Shown here in pieces: positions 18,790 through 28,065 of a stretch of DNA of 64,000 bases (position 1 is its first letter; each line of letters opens with the position of its first letter). The DNA lies in the NCBI GenBank assembly GCA_965261645.1, contig CBDHDJ010000004.1, positions 1,488,001 to 1,552,000 on the forward strand, given 5' to 3'. The notes under the pieces are model-generated. The model saw nothing but the letters and a program-made list of their open reading frames with translations, did no database searches and had not been told where the DNA came from. The stretch is from CBDHDJ01 sp965261645. GTDB taxonomy: Bacteria > Pseudomonadota > Alphaproteobacteria > SHVV01. A program made the position numbers and the translations under genes.

Positions 18790-20445
18790 ATGCGCGGACT
18801 GATTCAGGACCAACCGCTCCTGATTTCCTCGTTGATCAAGCACGCGGCGCTCTATCACGCGGACACCGAAATCGTCTCGCGCACCGTCGAGGGGCCGCTT
18901 CACCGCTACACCTACGCCGCCGCGCACCGCCGCGCCCAAATGCTCGCCAACGCGCTCACCGGCCTCGGTGTGGTGACGGGCGCCCGCATCGCCACCTTCG
19001 CCTGGAACGGCTACCGCCATTTCGAGATCTACTACGCCGTCTCCGGCATGGGCGCGATCTGCCATACCGTCAATCCGCGCCTGTTTGCCGAGCAGCTCGT
19101 CTATATCGTCAATCACGCCGAGGATTCATACGTCTTCCTCGATCTCACCTTCGTCGAGCTGCTCGAGGGGATTCAAAGCGAGCTCGCCTCGGTCAAGGGG
19201 TACATCATCATGACCGATGAGGCGCACATGCCCGAGACCCGGCTCCCCAACGCGATCTGTTACGAAACGCTGATCAAGGATCAGCCCGACGAGTTCGACT
19301 GGCCGGTGTTCGACGAATGGACAGCCTCCTCGCTCTGCTACACCTCGGGCACGACGGGCAACCCCAAAGGCGCGCTCTACGCCCATCGCTCGACCGTGGT
19401 GCACACGCTTGCCGCCTGCAGCCGGGATGTCATGGGGCTTGCCGCGAGCGAGAGCGTGCTCACGGTCGTGCCGATGTTTCATGCCAACGCCTGGGGGTTG
19501 GCCTATGGCGCGCCCATGGTCGGCTGCAAGCTCGTGTTGCCCGGCCCCAAGCTCGACGGCGAAAGCGTCTACGAGTTGATGGAAGGCGAGAAAGTGATCA
19601 TGACGGCCGGCGTGCCCACGGTCTGGTTCATGCTGCTCGATTACATGCGCAGCGCGAAAAAGCGTTTCTCGACATTGGAGCGCGTCATATGCGGCGGCTC
19701 GGCGATGCCGCGCTCGATGATCGATGAGTTCGAGGACACCTATGGGGTGACCGCGGTTCACGCCTGGGGCATGACCGAGATGAGCCCGCTGGGCTCGGTC
19801 GGCACCCTCAAATACGGCATGGAGTCTTGGTCCAAGGAGAAGATCCGCAAGCTCAAGGAGAAGCAGGGCCGGGTGCTCTACGGCGTCGAGATGAAGATCG
19901 TCGACGACGACGGCAACGAACTGGCGCGCGACGGCGTGGCCTTCGGCAACCTCAAGGTGCGCGGGCCGTGGGTGGCCTCGGGTTACTTCAAGGGCGAAGG
20001 AGAAGAAGCGTTCGACCAGGACGGCTGGTTCACCACCGGCGATGTCGGAACGCTGGATGCGGGCGGCTACATGCAGATCACCGACCGCTCGAAGGACGTC
20101 ATCAAATCGGGCGGCGAGTGGATCAGCTCGATCGATCTCGAGAACAGCGCCGTCGGCCATCCCGACGTCAAGGAGGCCTGCGTCATCGGGGTGCCGCACC
20201 CGAAATGGCAGGAGCGCCCGCTGCTGATCGTCGTGCCTTCGGAGGGCGCAGCGCTCACGCGCGAGGCGATGCTCGACTATCTCAACGACAAGGTCGCCAA
20301 ATGGTGGCTGCCCGATGATGTGGTGTTCGTCGAGGAATTGCCCCACACGGCGACCGGCAAGCTCCTCAAATCCAAGCTCCGCGAGCAGTTCAAGGACTAC
20401 GTTCTGCCCTCGGTCGGGGCAGCCTCGGGTGCGGCCAGCCGGTAG
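18790..20445 (+). CDS. Fatty/short-branched acyl-CoA ligase (AMP-forming)
   Basis: 551-residue adenylate-forming ligase from ATG 18790 with GGGAGGGG ahead. It activates a carboxylic acid with ATP and joins it to CoA. Motifs: P-loop YTSGTTGNPKGALYAH, VVPMFHANAWGL, AWGMTEMSPLGS, TGDVGTLDAGGYMQITDRSKD and the C-terminal catalytic Lys in PHTATGKLLKSKLRE. The overall type resembles medium-chain or 3-methylmercaptopropionyl-CoA (DmdB-like) ligases, but the substrate cannot be fixed from sequence. Its 3' end overlaps the convergent MBL gene by 49 bp. Confidence 0.93.
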   Translation: MRGLIQDQPLLISSLIKHAALYHADTEIVSRTVEGPLHRYTYAAAHRRAQMLANALTGLGVVTGARIATFAWNGYRHFEIYYAVSGMGAICHTVNPRLFAEQLVYIVNHAEDSYVFLDLTFVELLEGIQSELASVKGYIIMTDEAHMPETRLPNAICYETLIKDQPDEFDWPVFDEWTASSLCYTSGTTGNPKGALYAHRSTVVHTLAACSRDVMGLAASESVLTVVPMFHANAWGLAYGAPMVGCKLVLPGPKLDGESVYELMEGEKVIMTAGVPTVWFMLLDYMRSAKKRFSTLERVICGGSAMPRSMIDEFEDTYGVTAVHAWGMTEMSPLGSVGTLKYGMESWSKEKIRKLKEKQGRVLYGVEMKIVDDDGNELARDGVAFGNLKVRGPWVASGYFKGEGEEAFDQDGWFTTGDVGTLDAGGYMQITDRSKDVIKSGGEWISSIDLENSAVGHPDVKEACVIGVPHPKWQERPLLIVVPSEGAALTREAMLDYLNDKVAKWWLPDDVVFVEELPHTATGKLLKSKLREQFKDYVLPSVGAASGAASR

Positions 20446-21332
20446 GGGGAGTCTTCAACCGGCGATCCGGTCGTCTCCACCCGGTCGGCTTCCACCAGCG
20501 CGACGAGGTGCGCCAGCACGGAGCGCCGGGCGGCGGGTACGAGCGCCGGATCAAGATCCGCATACATGGCCGCGACCATCTCCGGGATCGTGACTTTCCC
20601 GTGCGCGAGACAGTCCTTGATCTGCCGATCCCTGTCCTCGCGGTGGGCGATATAGGCGCCGACGAGTGCGCGGGGCTCGTGCACCGGTGCGCCGTGGGTC
20701 GGCCAGTAGATGCGGTCGTCGCGCGCGAGGCAGCGGCGCAGGCTCGCCATATAGGCCGCCATGTCGCCGTCGGGCGGTGAGACCACTGTGGTTGACCAGC
20801 CCATGATGTGATCGCCGGGAAACAATGCGTTTTCCTCGGCGAGGTGGTAACAGAGGTGATTCGAGGTGTGGCCCGGCGTATAGACCGCTCGGAAGCTCCA
20901 GCCGGCTCCTTCGATCAGGGCGCCATCGCGCAACACCACGTCCGGCGCGAAATCGTGATCGGCGCCTTCCTCGACAACGTCGTCCGCGCCAAGCGCGCCC
21001 GATCCGTGCGGCCCGTAGCCGTAAGTGAGGGCGCCTGTCGCTTCCTTGATGTCCCGTGCCGCCGGCGAATGATCGCGGTGCGTGTGAGTGACGAGGATAT
21101 GGCTCACCTTCTCGTCCGCGACGGCGGCGAGGATGGCGTCGACATGCTCGACGAGCGCCGGCCCCGGGTCGATGATGGCGACCTTCCCCTGCCCGACGAT
21201 GTAGGTGCCGGTGCCATGGAAGGTGAACGGGCTCGGGTTGCGGGCGACGATACGGCGGATCAGCGGTGACACCGGCTCAGGCACCGCATAGGTGAAGTCA
21301 AAGTCGCGGACGAAGGGAATCTCGATGGACAC
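20397..21332 (-). CDS. MBL-fold metallohydrolase
   Basis: 311-residue metallo-beta-lactamase-fold hydrolase. The zinc-binding signature is LVTHTHRDHSPAAR, with later ligands in VYTPGHTSNHLCYH, LFPGDHIMGWS and IYWPTHGAPVHEP. A winged-helix-like C-terminal region (residues about 230-290) is typical of the LACTB2/RNase Z-adjacent subgroup, members of which include RNA or thioester hydrolases. The substrate is unknown. It overlaps the acyl-CoA ligase tail to tail by 49 bp, and that ligase may be functionally linked. Confidence 0.9.
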   Translation of the reverse strand: MSIEIPFVRDFDFTYAVPEPVSPLIRRIVARNPSPFTFHGTGTYIVGQGKVAIIDPGPALVEHVDAILAAVADEKVSHILVTHTHRDHSPAARDIKEATGALTYGYGPHGSGALGADDVVEEGADHDFAPDVVLRDGALIEGAGWSFRAVYTPGHTSNHLCYHLAEENALFPGDHIMGWSTTVVSPPDGDMAAYMASLRRCLARDDRIYWPTHGAPVHEPRALVGAYIAHREDRDRQIKDCLAHGKVTIPEMVAAMYADLDPALVPAARRSVLAHLVALVEADRVETTGSPVEDSPYRLAAPEAAPTEGRT

Positions 21333-21483
21333 GGGCGGCCTGGGTGTTTGATCCTGCTGGCTGCATCATCGCCAATCGCTCAGGCCCGGGCAACCGCCGT
21401 CATAACGCGTGGACACCCGCGCGCGGTTCGGTCATCATCGGCGACAGACGCCCAACACGGCGACCCCGTTTTCGGAGGCCCAG

Positions 21484-22131
21484 ATGATGACGATCTCAGG
21501 AAGCGCAACCGCTCTTCAGCCCACGCTCGCCGCCGCCGTGTGGCCGGCGGGCGCCAGCAATGCTGCCCTGCGAGCGATCGTATTGGCGGTGCTGGGGAGC
21601 CTTTTCGTCGCCGCATGCGCGCAAATCACCGTGCCGCTGTGGCCGGTGCCCATCACGGGCCAGACCTTCGCGGTGCTGGTCGTCGGCATGGCCTATGGTA
21701 TGCGCCTCGGCGCCGCCACGCTGCTCCTCTATCTGGTGTTGGGTGCGGCCGGCTTGCCGGTGTTCGCCAATCAGGCGGGCAGTCTTGCCGTGCTGTTGGG
21801 TCCGAGCGGCGGCTACATCGTTGGTTATGTTTTTGCGGGCGGCGTGCTTGGCTACTTGGCGGAGCGCGGCTGGGACCGCCATGCCGCGACCACGGCCCTG
21901 GCGTTGCTGGCCGGCAATATCGTGCTCTACATACCGGGCTTGTTGTGGCTGTGGAAGTTCTATGCCGGGCCCGGCGCCGAGTATATTGCGGCGGCGGGCG
22001 CCGAGACCGCGTTCGGCGCGACCATCATGGCCGGCCTGACGCCGTTCCTGATCGGCGATGCGCTCAAGCTTTTGCTCGCGGCGGCGCTTCTGCCGATCGC
22101 TTGGCGCGCAATTCGCAAGCTTCGGTCGTGA
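21484..22131 (+). CDS. bioY: Biotin transporter BioY
   Basis: 215-residue integral membrane substrate-binding (S) component of an ECF-type biotin importer. Family signatures are AACAQITVPLWPVPITGQTFAVL near residues 45-65, MAYGMRLGAATLLLYLVLGA and GPSGGYIVGYVFAGG. About six helices are predicted. CGGAGG precedes two tandem ATGs (21484 and 21487). No bioMN (ATPase and transmembrane) genes are nearby; some bacteria use BioY alone or with a shared module. Confidence 0.96.
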   Translation: MMTISGSATALQPTLAAAVWPAGASNAALRAIVLAVLGSLFVAACAQITVPLWPVPITGQTFAVLVVGMAYGMRLGAATLLLYLVLGAAGLPVFANQAGSLAVLLGPSGGYIVGYVFAGGVLGYLAERGWDRHAATTALALLAGNIVLYIPGLLWLWKFYAGPGAEYIAAAGAETAFGATIMAGLTPFLIGDALKLLLAAALLPIAWRAIRKLRS

Positions 22132-22257
22132 GCAGCGGCGCTGGCCGGCATCGGGCTTCTTAGGCTCTGTTTCGGGACCCCCTCGGCGCTGTTGCGTGGG
22201 CGCAGGGATGATCATGTTCGTGACCTGGCGACAACGCTGCGCGCGGCCTGACGTCGG

Positions 22258-24617
22258 GTGACGGGGCGCGCCAAAAAACTCGCGGCCGAGGATATCGGCC
22301 TGCCGCGATTCGCGCTCGGCGCAGCGGGCACGGGCGATGTTTTTTTTCTGTCGAGTCACAAGCGGGCCCGCGACGCCCTCGAGTTCGGCCTCTCCAGCGG
22401 GGAGCCCGGCTTCAACATCTTCGTCCTCGGCGAGGATCGCAGCGGACGCATGACCGCGGCGGTCGGATTCCTCAACGAGGTTGTCGCCCAGCGCGAGGCG
22501 CCCGATGACTGGGTCTATCTCACCAATTTCCGCCGGCCGCACCGGCCCAAGCCCTACCATCTGCCCAACGGCGTGGGCCGGCGCTTGCGTGACCATATGG
22601 CGGAGCTGTTGCCCGAGTTGCGCGAAACGCTGGGCCGCGCCTTCACCAGCGAGGACTATCAGACCCAGGTCCGCGCCGAAGGCGAAAAGTTACAGGCCGA
22701 GGTGGCTGGGCGGCTTGAGCAACTGCGCGCCGAGGCGCAGGCGCATGGCCTCGATCTCGTGCGCACGCCGCAAGGCGCCGTCGCCGTTGCCCCCGCGCCC
22801 GGCAGCCCGGACGCGGCGGGGGGTGGGTTACCGCCGGAGCAACAGGCCGCCGTGCGGGAGGCGGCGATGCGCATCAATGGCGAGCTCGCCGGGATCAACC
22901 GCCAGACCGCAGAGCGGCAGAGCGAGTTCGGCCGCTGGGTGCGCGAGCTCAACCATCAGGTCGCCGATCAGTCGACGGGACGCATGTTCGACGAATTGCT
23001 CACGGAGTTCGGCAAGTATCGTGGTCTGTCCCGCTGGCTGACCGAGGCGCGGGTCGACATTCTGGAGAACCTCGCCCAACTCCACATGGTGCCGCCCGAG
23101 AAGCAGGGCTACGCCATGAGCGAGCTTGAACGGCGCTACGCCGTCAACCTGTTCGTGGATCACACCGACGATCCTCATCCCAGCGTGGTCGTGGAATCGA
23201 ACGTTTCTTACGAGAACCTGTTTGGGCGCATGGAATACCGGCAACGTGAGAGTCTGCTCGAGACCGATTTCATGCAAATTCGCGCCGGCTCGCTGCACCG
23301 CGCGAACGGCGGCGTTCTCGTGCTGCGCGCCGAAGGGCTGGCGAGCAACCCGATGGTATGGGCGGGGCTCAAGGCCGCGTTGCGCGATGGAGAGATCCGC
23401 GTCGAGGAGCCCTTCCGCATGGGCCAGTGGCCGATCGCCGGCGCGCCGCGGCCCAAACCTATTGCGCTCGACGTCAAGGGGATCATCATCGGCGCGCCGC
23501 GCTTCTATTACGCCTTCTTCTCGGTCGATCCCGAGTTCCAGACATTTTTCAAAGTCAAAGCCGACATCGACGCCGATATGGACGCGACGCCCGACAATAT
23601 CGCGACCTATACCGAGCTCATCCAAAGCATGGCCGGTCGGCACAATGGCGCGCGGTGCGATGAGGCGGCGCTCGTGCGATTGCTGGGCATAGTGGCGCGC
23701 CACGCCTCGAGCCGGCGCAAGCTGAGCGCGCGCTTCGAAGCGGTCGAGGACGTGATCAGCGAAGCGGCGATGCAGGGTGGCGAGGGCCCGCCCGAGGTCA
23801 TTACCGATGCGAAGCTCGTCGCGGCGATCGCGAGCCGGCGCCAGTGCAACGCACGGGTCGAGGATCGCATGCAGGAGAACATTGCCGAGGGCACCGTCAT
23901 GATCGACACGCAGGGCGCGGTAATCGGTCAGGTCAACGCGCTCGTCGTGCATGACATGGGGGATTACGCCTTCGGTGCGCCCTAGCGCGTGACCGCGCGC
24001 GCCTGATCGGCCGGCGCGGCGTCATCAACATCGAGCGCGACGTCGAGCTTGGCGGGCCGATCCAGCAAAAGGGCGTCATGGTGCTGCAGGGCTTTCTCGC
24101 CGGCCATTTCGCGCGCCGCTTTCCGCTGTCGTTCAACTGCTCGATCACCTTCGAGCAGAGCTACGGCGGCGTCGAGGGCGGCAGCGCCTCGCTGGCCGAG
24201 CTGCTGGTGACGGTGTCCGATCTTGCGCACCTGCCGTTGCGCCAGGACCTCACCATCACCGGCTCGGTCAACCAGCGCGGACAGGCGCAGGCGGTGGGCG
24301 GCGTGCGCTACAAGGTGGAGGGGTTCTTCCGCACCTGTGTGGAGGCCGGCGGGCTCACTGGCGAGCAAGGGGTGGCCGTGCCGGCGTCGTGCGAGGACGA
24401 TCTCGTACTCAGCGACGAGGTGGCCGAGGCGGTGGCCAGCGGGACATTCCAGATCTGGAGCGTGGTCACGGCCGACGAGGCGATCGAACTCTTCACCGGC
24501 GTGCCGGCAGGCGAACCCGATGCGGAGGGCCAGTACCCGGCGGACTCCGTCTATGGCCGCGTGATGGTCCAGCTCGAAGCGTTCGATCGCATCTTGACCG
24601 AGCGCGGCCGCGCCTAG
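22258..24617 (+). pseudogene. Lon-like ATP-dependent protease (AAA_32 plus S16 domains), disrupted
   Basis: GTG start at 22258. The N-terminal part resembles the AAA_32/LonB-lid class: HKRARDALEFGL, nucleotide-loop-like LGEDRSGRMTAAV, VYLTNFRRPHRPKPYHLP. It runs intact to VVHDMGDYAFGAP, then TAG at 23983-23985. Within the next 25 bases the frame also shifts (net one base lost near 24004). The protease domain then resumes (GVINIERDVELGGPIQQKG to TAG 24615-24617). The nucleophile region is GGVEGGSASLAELL where the family has GDSAS, so Ser is kept but the preceding Asp is Gly. The second catalytic residue is the Lys in GGVRYKVEGFF. Intact length would be about 785 residues. Two lesions suggest true decay. 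Confidence 0.85.
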
Positions 24618-24770
24618 GGGTGGTCGTGGCCAAGACGCCACGCGATCTTGACGTCGCACATAGGTTTGCCGCGACGGCCACCCTTATGAAGCGCCGTGCG
24701 CGTACCGGGCCGCGTGCCATGCGGCACGCGTGTGAGGGGGCGAAATATCAGGCCATACGGGGAGGGCAGA

Positions 24771-25526
24771 ATGGATTTTTCCGGCAAGACGGTACTCATT
24801 ACCGGCTCGACGCGGGGCATCGGCCTGGCGGCTGCCCGGGCGTTTCTCGATCAGGGGGCGCGGGTCGCCGTCAACGGGCGGCGTGCCGAGGATGTCGAGC
24901 GAGTGATCGGCGAGCTCGGCGGCGACGGGCTGGTTGCGGCGCCCGGCAGTATCGCCACGGTCAAAGGCTGCGAGGACGTGGTCGGGGCCGCTCTCGCGGG
25001 TCTCGGCGGCCTCGATGTTCTGGTCAACAACTCCGCCGGCTACTTCTACGAGCGCACGATCGAGGAGTCCGACGAGGCGGTGTGGGACGAATCGATGGAT
25101 GTCAACGCCAAGGGCATGTTCTTTTGCACGCGTGCCACCCTGCCGTCGCTCCGCGAGCGCCGGGGCAACATCGTCAACATGGGATCGGAGGCCGGTCTCA
25201 TCGGCTTCGCGCAAACCGTCGTCTATTGCGCGTCCAAGGGGGCGGTCGTCAACATGACGCGCGCGATGGCTATGGCGCTGGCGCCCGAGATTCGCGTCAA
25301 CTGCCTGTGCCCCGGCGCGGTCGATACCGAGGCGCTCCAGGATGGCGCTCGCGACTCGGGTGATGTGGCGAGTTACATGGCGGCGCTTGAGAAAAACTAT
25401 CCGATCGGGCGCATCGCCAGCCGCGAGGAGATTGCCGACATGATCCTTTATCTCGCATCCGATCGGGCGGGCTTCGTGACCGGCGCCACTTGGCAGGCGG
25501 ACGGCGGGAGCACCGCTGGGTATTGA
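24771..25526 (+). CDS. SDR-family oxidoreductase
   Basis: 251-residue classical short-chain dehydrogenase from ATG 24771 with GGGGAGGG ahead. Cofactor motif TGSTRGIGLAA, LVNNSAGYFY (structural NNxAG), catalytic Ser in VNMGSEAGLI and Tyr-x3-Lys in VYCASKGAVVNM. The C-terminus GFVTGATWQADGGSTAG is normal. The substrate is unknown. It converges on the flagellin gene with 31 bp between the stops. Confidence 0.9.
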   Translation: MDFSGKTVLITGSTRGIGLAAARAFLDQGARVAVNGRRAEDVERVIGELGGDGLVAAPGSIATVKGCEDVVGAALAGLGGLDVLVNNSAGYFYERTIEESDEAVWDESMDVNAKGMFFCTRATLPSLRERRGNIVNMGSEAGLIGFAQTVVYCASKGAVVNMTRAMAMALAPEIRVNCLCPGAVDTEALQDGARDSGDVASYMAALEKNYPIGRIASREEIADMILYLASDRAGFVTGATWQADGGSTAGY

Positions 25527-25557
25527 GCCCGTCCGGGCGCCGGTCACGAACCGGGTT

Positions 25558-26373
25558 CTACTGGAACAGCGAGAGGATGTTCTGCGGGCTGGCATTGGCG
25601 ATGGCAAGCGCCTGTACGCCGAGTTGCTGTTTGATCTGAAGGGCCTGGAGCCGGGCGCTCTCATGCGCGAGATCGGCATCGATCAGATTGCCCACGCCTT
25701 CCTTGAGGATGTCGACGAGTTGGCTCGAGAACTCGTTCTGGATCTCGATCCGCCTGACCGCCGATCCGAGCGCGGCCAGCTTTTCCGAGACCAGCGTGAT
25801 CGCGGTGTTGATCGACGTGAGCGTCGCGGCGGCGCCGGAGCTCGTGTTCAGAACGTTGGTGTTGATGGCGAGCGTCGTTGAGTCCATCGACTGTGCGCTC
25901 ACGGTGATCACGCTGCCGTCCACGGTGCTGAGCACGGTCAGGTTCGACGCACTCTGCGTGATCAGGTTGACGCCGTTGAACTCGGCGCTGGCGACGATGG
26001 TGGAAAATTGGTCGCGAAGCGAGACAAAGTCGTTGTGGAGCGCCGTCCGCGACGCCGAATCGAGACCCGACTGGTTAGCCTGCACCACCTTGGACTTCAT
26101 CTCGATCAACAGATCCGCGATCGCCTTGCCGGCGGAGATCGCGACATTGGCAGTCGATTCACCGGTCGCCAGAGCGGCCTTGACCGCCTGGATGCCGCCG
26201 ATGTCGCCGCGCATGTTCTGGGCGATCGCGAACGTCGCGGCATCGTCCTTAGGGCCGTTGATCTTGAGCCCCGTGGTGATGCGTAACTGGGTAATTTCTA
26301 GAGCGTTGGTTGTTTTGTTCAGATTCTGGAGCGCGATCATCGCCCCGACGTTGGTGTTGATCGACATCGTCAT
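25558..26373 (-). CDS. Flagellin
   Basis: 271-residue filament subunit, short like many alphaproteobacterial flagellins. The ATG at 26373 follows AAAGGGAGCGACC; longer in-frame starts would give a non-flagellin leader. The N-terminal D0/D1 helix reads SINTNVGAMIALQNLN and GPKDDAATFAIAQNMRGD; the C-terminal helix ends ALAIANASPQNILSLFQ. The central variable domain is small. No other flagellar gene is in the window. A sigma-54 promoter lies 58 bp upstream of the start, and an IS copy begins 138 bp upstream. Confidence 0.93.
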   Translation of the reverse strand: MTMSINTNVGAMIALQNLNKTTNALEITQLRITTGLKINGPKDDAATFAIAQNMRGDIGGIQAVKAALATGESTANVAISAGKAIADLLIEMKSKVVQANQSGLDSASRTALHNDFVSLRDQFSTIVASAEFNGVNLITQSASNLTVLSTVDGSVITVSAQSMDSTTLAINTNVLNTSSGAAATLTSINTAITLVSEKLAALGSAVRRIEIQNEFSSQLVDILKEGVGNLIDADLAHESARLQALQIKQQLGVQALAIANASPQNILSLFQ

Positions 26374-26430
26374 GGTGGTCGCTCCCTTTGGGGGTGACAG
26401 AAATTCGCTTCGGCGAATGTGGTGGCGCAT

Positions 26431-26446
26431 CGCAACCGCCATGCCA
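26431..26446 (-). promoter_or_regulatory. Sigma-54 (RpoN) promoter of the flagellin gene
   Basis: The minus strand reads TGGCATGGCGGTTGCG, matching the consensus TGGCACG-N4-TTGCW at all but two specified positions, with exact spacing between the -24 GG and -12 GC. It predicts transcription from about 26420 and a 5' UTR of some 45-50 bases. A small hairpin (ATTCGC-TTCG-GCGAAT on the plus strand, 26403-26418) lies at the start of that UTR. Flagellin genes of this class usually need a remote NtrC-like activator bound upstream. Confidence 0.75.
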
Positions 26447-26511
26447 CTTCGTGAGCGACGTTGGCTCGTTCGAAGACGCTTGCATTTGCTCGCCCGCTAA
26501 CAATCTCTTAC

Positions 26512-27956
26512 CAGCCCGTTGATTAAGTCGGCGCCGTCTGAATTCTCTGGTTCCCTGATTTGCAGGGGGATTTGCCGATGGCGATGGGACGGCAGAAGGA
26601 TGGTCAGGGGGACCTGATGGTGAGCTGGTCGGAGATGCCGCGCTCTCCGGGTCATGTGTTTTATGACCGCTTGCAGTCGGTGCTGATCGAGGGCGGCTTC
26701 GACGCCTTTGCCGAGGCGAGCTGCCGGCCTTATTACGCGGTCCGGATGGGCGCGCCCTCGGTGCCGCCCGGGCGCTATTTCCGGATGCACCTGGTGGGCT
26801 ACTTTGAGGGCATCGACAGCGAGCGCGGTCTGGAGTGGCGCTGCTCGGACTCGCTTTCGCTGCGGGCGTTCCTGCGACTGGGGAGCCGTGATCGGGTACC
26901 GGACCATTCCTGGCTGTCACGGAGCCGCACGCGCCTGCCCCATGAAGTCCACGCGGCGGTCTTCGACTGGGTTCTGGTGCTGATCGCCGAGGCGGGGCTG
27001 ATCAAGGGCGAGCGCATCGGCGTCGATGCCTCGACCATGGAGGCCAACGCGGCGCTGCGGAACATCGTGCGGCGCGACAACGGCGAAGGCTACCGGGAGA
27101 TGCTGGAGCGCCTGGCCCGGGAAAGCGGGGTCGAGACACCTACGGCCGAGGACCTGGCGCGTCTGGACCGGAAGCGCAAGGGCAAGAAGCTTTCCAACAC
27201 GGATTGGGTTTCGAAGAGCGACCCCGAGGCCAAGATCACCAAGATGAAGGACGGCACGACGCATCTGGCCTACAAGCCCGAGCACGCGGTGGATCTGGAC
27301 ACCGGCGCGGTGGTGGCGGCCGAGCTGCACCCGGCCGATGAGGGCGACACCACGACGCTTTCCAAGACCCTGGCGAAGGCCGAGGCAAACCTCGAGGCGG
27401 TGGATGCGGCACCGACATCGGAGGACCCGGCTGAATGTGTCGCCGACAAAGGTTATCACTCACGGGCGGTCTTGAGGGCTCTGAACGACAGTCCCTGGAA
27501 GACCCGGATCGCGGCGCCCAAGCAGACCGGCTTTTCGCGCTGGCACGGTGATGAGGCGGCGCGGCGCGCGGTCACCAATAACCGTGCGCGGCTCAAGTCC
27601 GGGGTCGCCCGCGAGGCCTTCAAGCTGCGCGCCGAGATCGTCGAGCGCTGCTTTGCCCACAACCTCGATCGTGGCGGCATGCGACGAACCTGGCTGCGCG
27701 GGCGAGAGAATGTGCACAAGCGATACCTGCTCCACGTCGCCGGCCACAATCTATCGTTACTGATGCGCCAGCTCATCGGCGCCGGCACCCCGCGGGAGGC
27801 CGTGGCGGGCGGATATGGCGGTATTTTCGTTCTGCTCACGCCCACCGGGGCCATGCTGGTGGCACGGGGGGGCTCGCAAAGCGGCCAGACGGCTTTCGCC
27901 GCCGCATTCCTCATCTGGGAGTGAGAGCCGGAAAAAGCCACTTAATCAGCGGGCTG
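26512..27956 (+). mobile_element. Insertion sequence copy 2 (same element as copies 1 and 3, 1445 bp)
   Basis: The left end is CAGCCCGTTGATTAAGT. The right end is the corresponding inverted repeat with one change (ATCAGCGGGCTG where the other copies have ATCAACGGGCTG). The flanks are TTAC on the left and CTAG on the right, so unlike copies 1 and 3 there is no 4-bp duplication. It stands in opposite orientation to the other two and lies immediately upstream of the flagellin promoter. Confidence 0.92.
26578..27924 (+). CDS. Transposase of IS copy 2
   Basis: Full-length DDE transposase of about 448 residues, ATG 26578 after AGGGGG. Same catalytic motifs as copy 1 (IGVDAST, VADKGYHS, EIVERCFAH). 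Distinguishing residues are SDPEAKITK here against SDPESKIAK in the other two copies. There is no visible inactivating change. Confidence 0.92.
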   Translation: MAMGRQKDGQGDLMVSWSEMPRSPGHVFYDRLQSVLIEGGFDAFAEASCRPYYAVRMGAPSVPPGRYFRMHLVGYFEGIDSERGLEWRCSDSLSLRAFLRLGSRDRVPDHSWLSRSRTRLPHEVHAAVFDWVLVLIAEAGLIKGERIGVDASTMEANAALRNIVRRDNGEGYREMLERLARESGVETPTAEDLARLDRKRKGKKLSNTDWVSKSDPEAKITKMKDGTTHLAYKPEHAVDLDTGAVVAAELHPADEGDTTTLSKTLAKAEANLEAVDAAPTSEDPAECVADKGYHSRAVLRALNDSPWKTRIAAPKQTGFSRWHGDEAARRAVTNNRARLKSGVAREAFKLRAEIVERCFAHNLDRGGMRRTWLRGRENVHKRYLLHVAGHNLSLLMRQLIGAGTPREAVAGGYGGIFVLLTPTGAMLVARGGSQSGQTAFAAAFLIWE

Positions 27957-28065
27957 CTAGGGCTCGGAATTCACCAATGAGTCACAATTAGGGAAGGACC
28001 TGCCGAAGCGTTGCCGGCGCCCGGCAAGGTTGTCCTAGGTTTGGCCGAAGAATGAGACGGACGTT

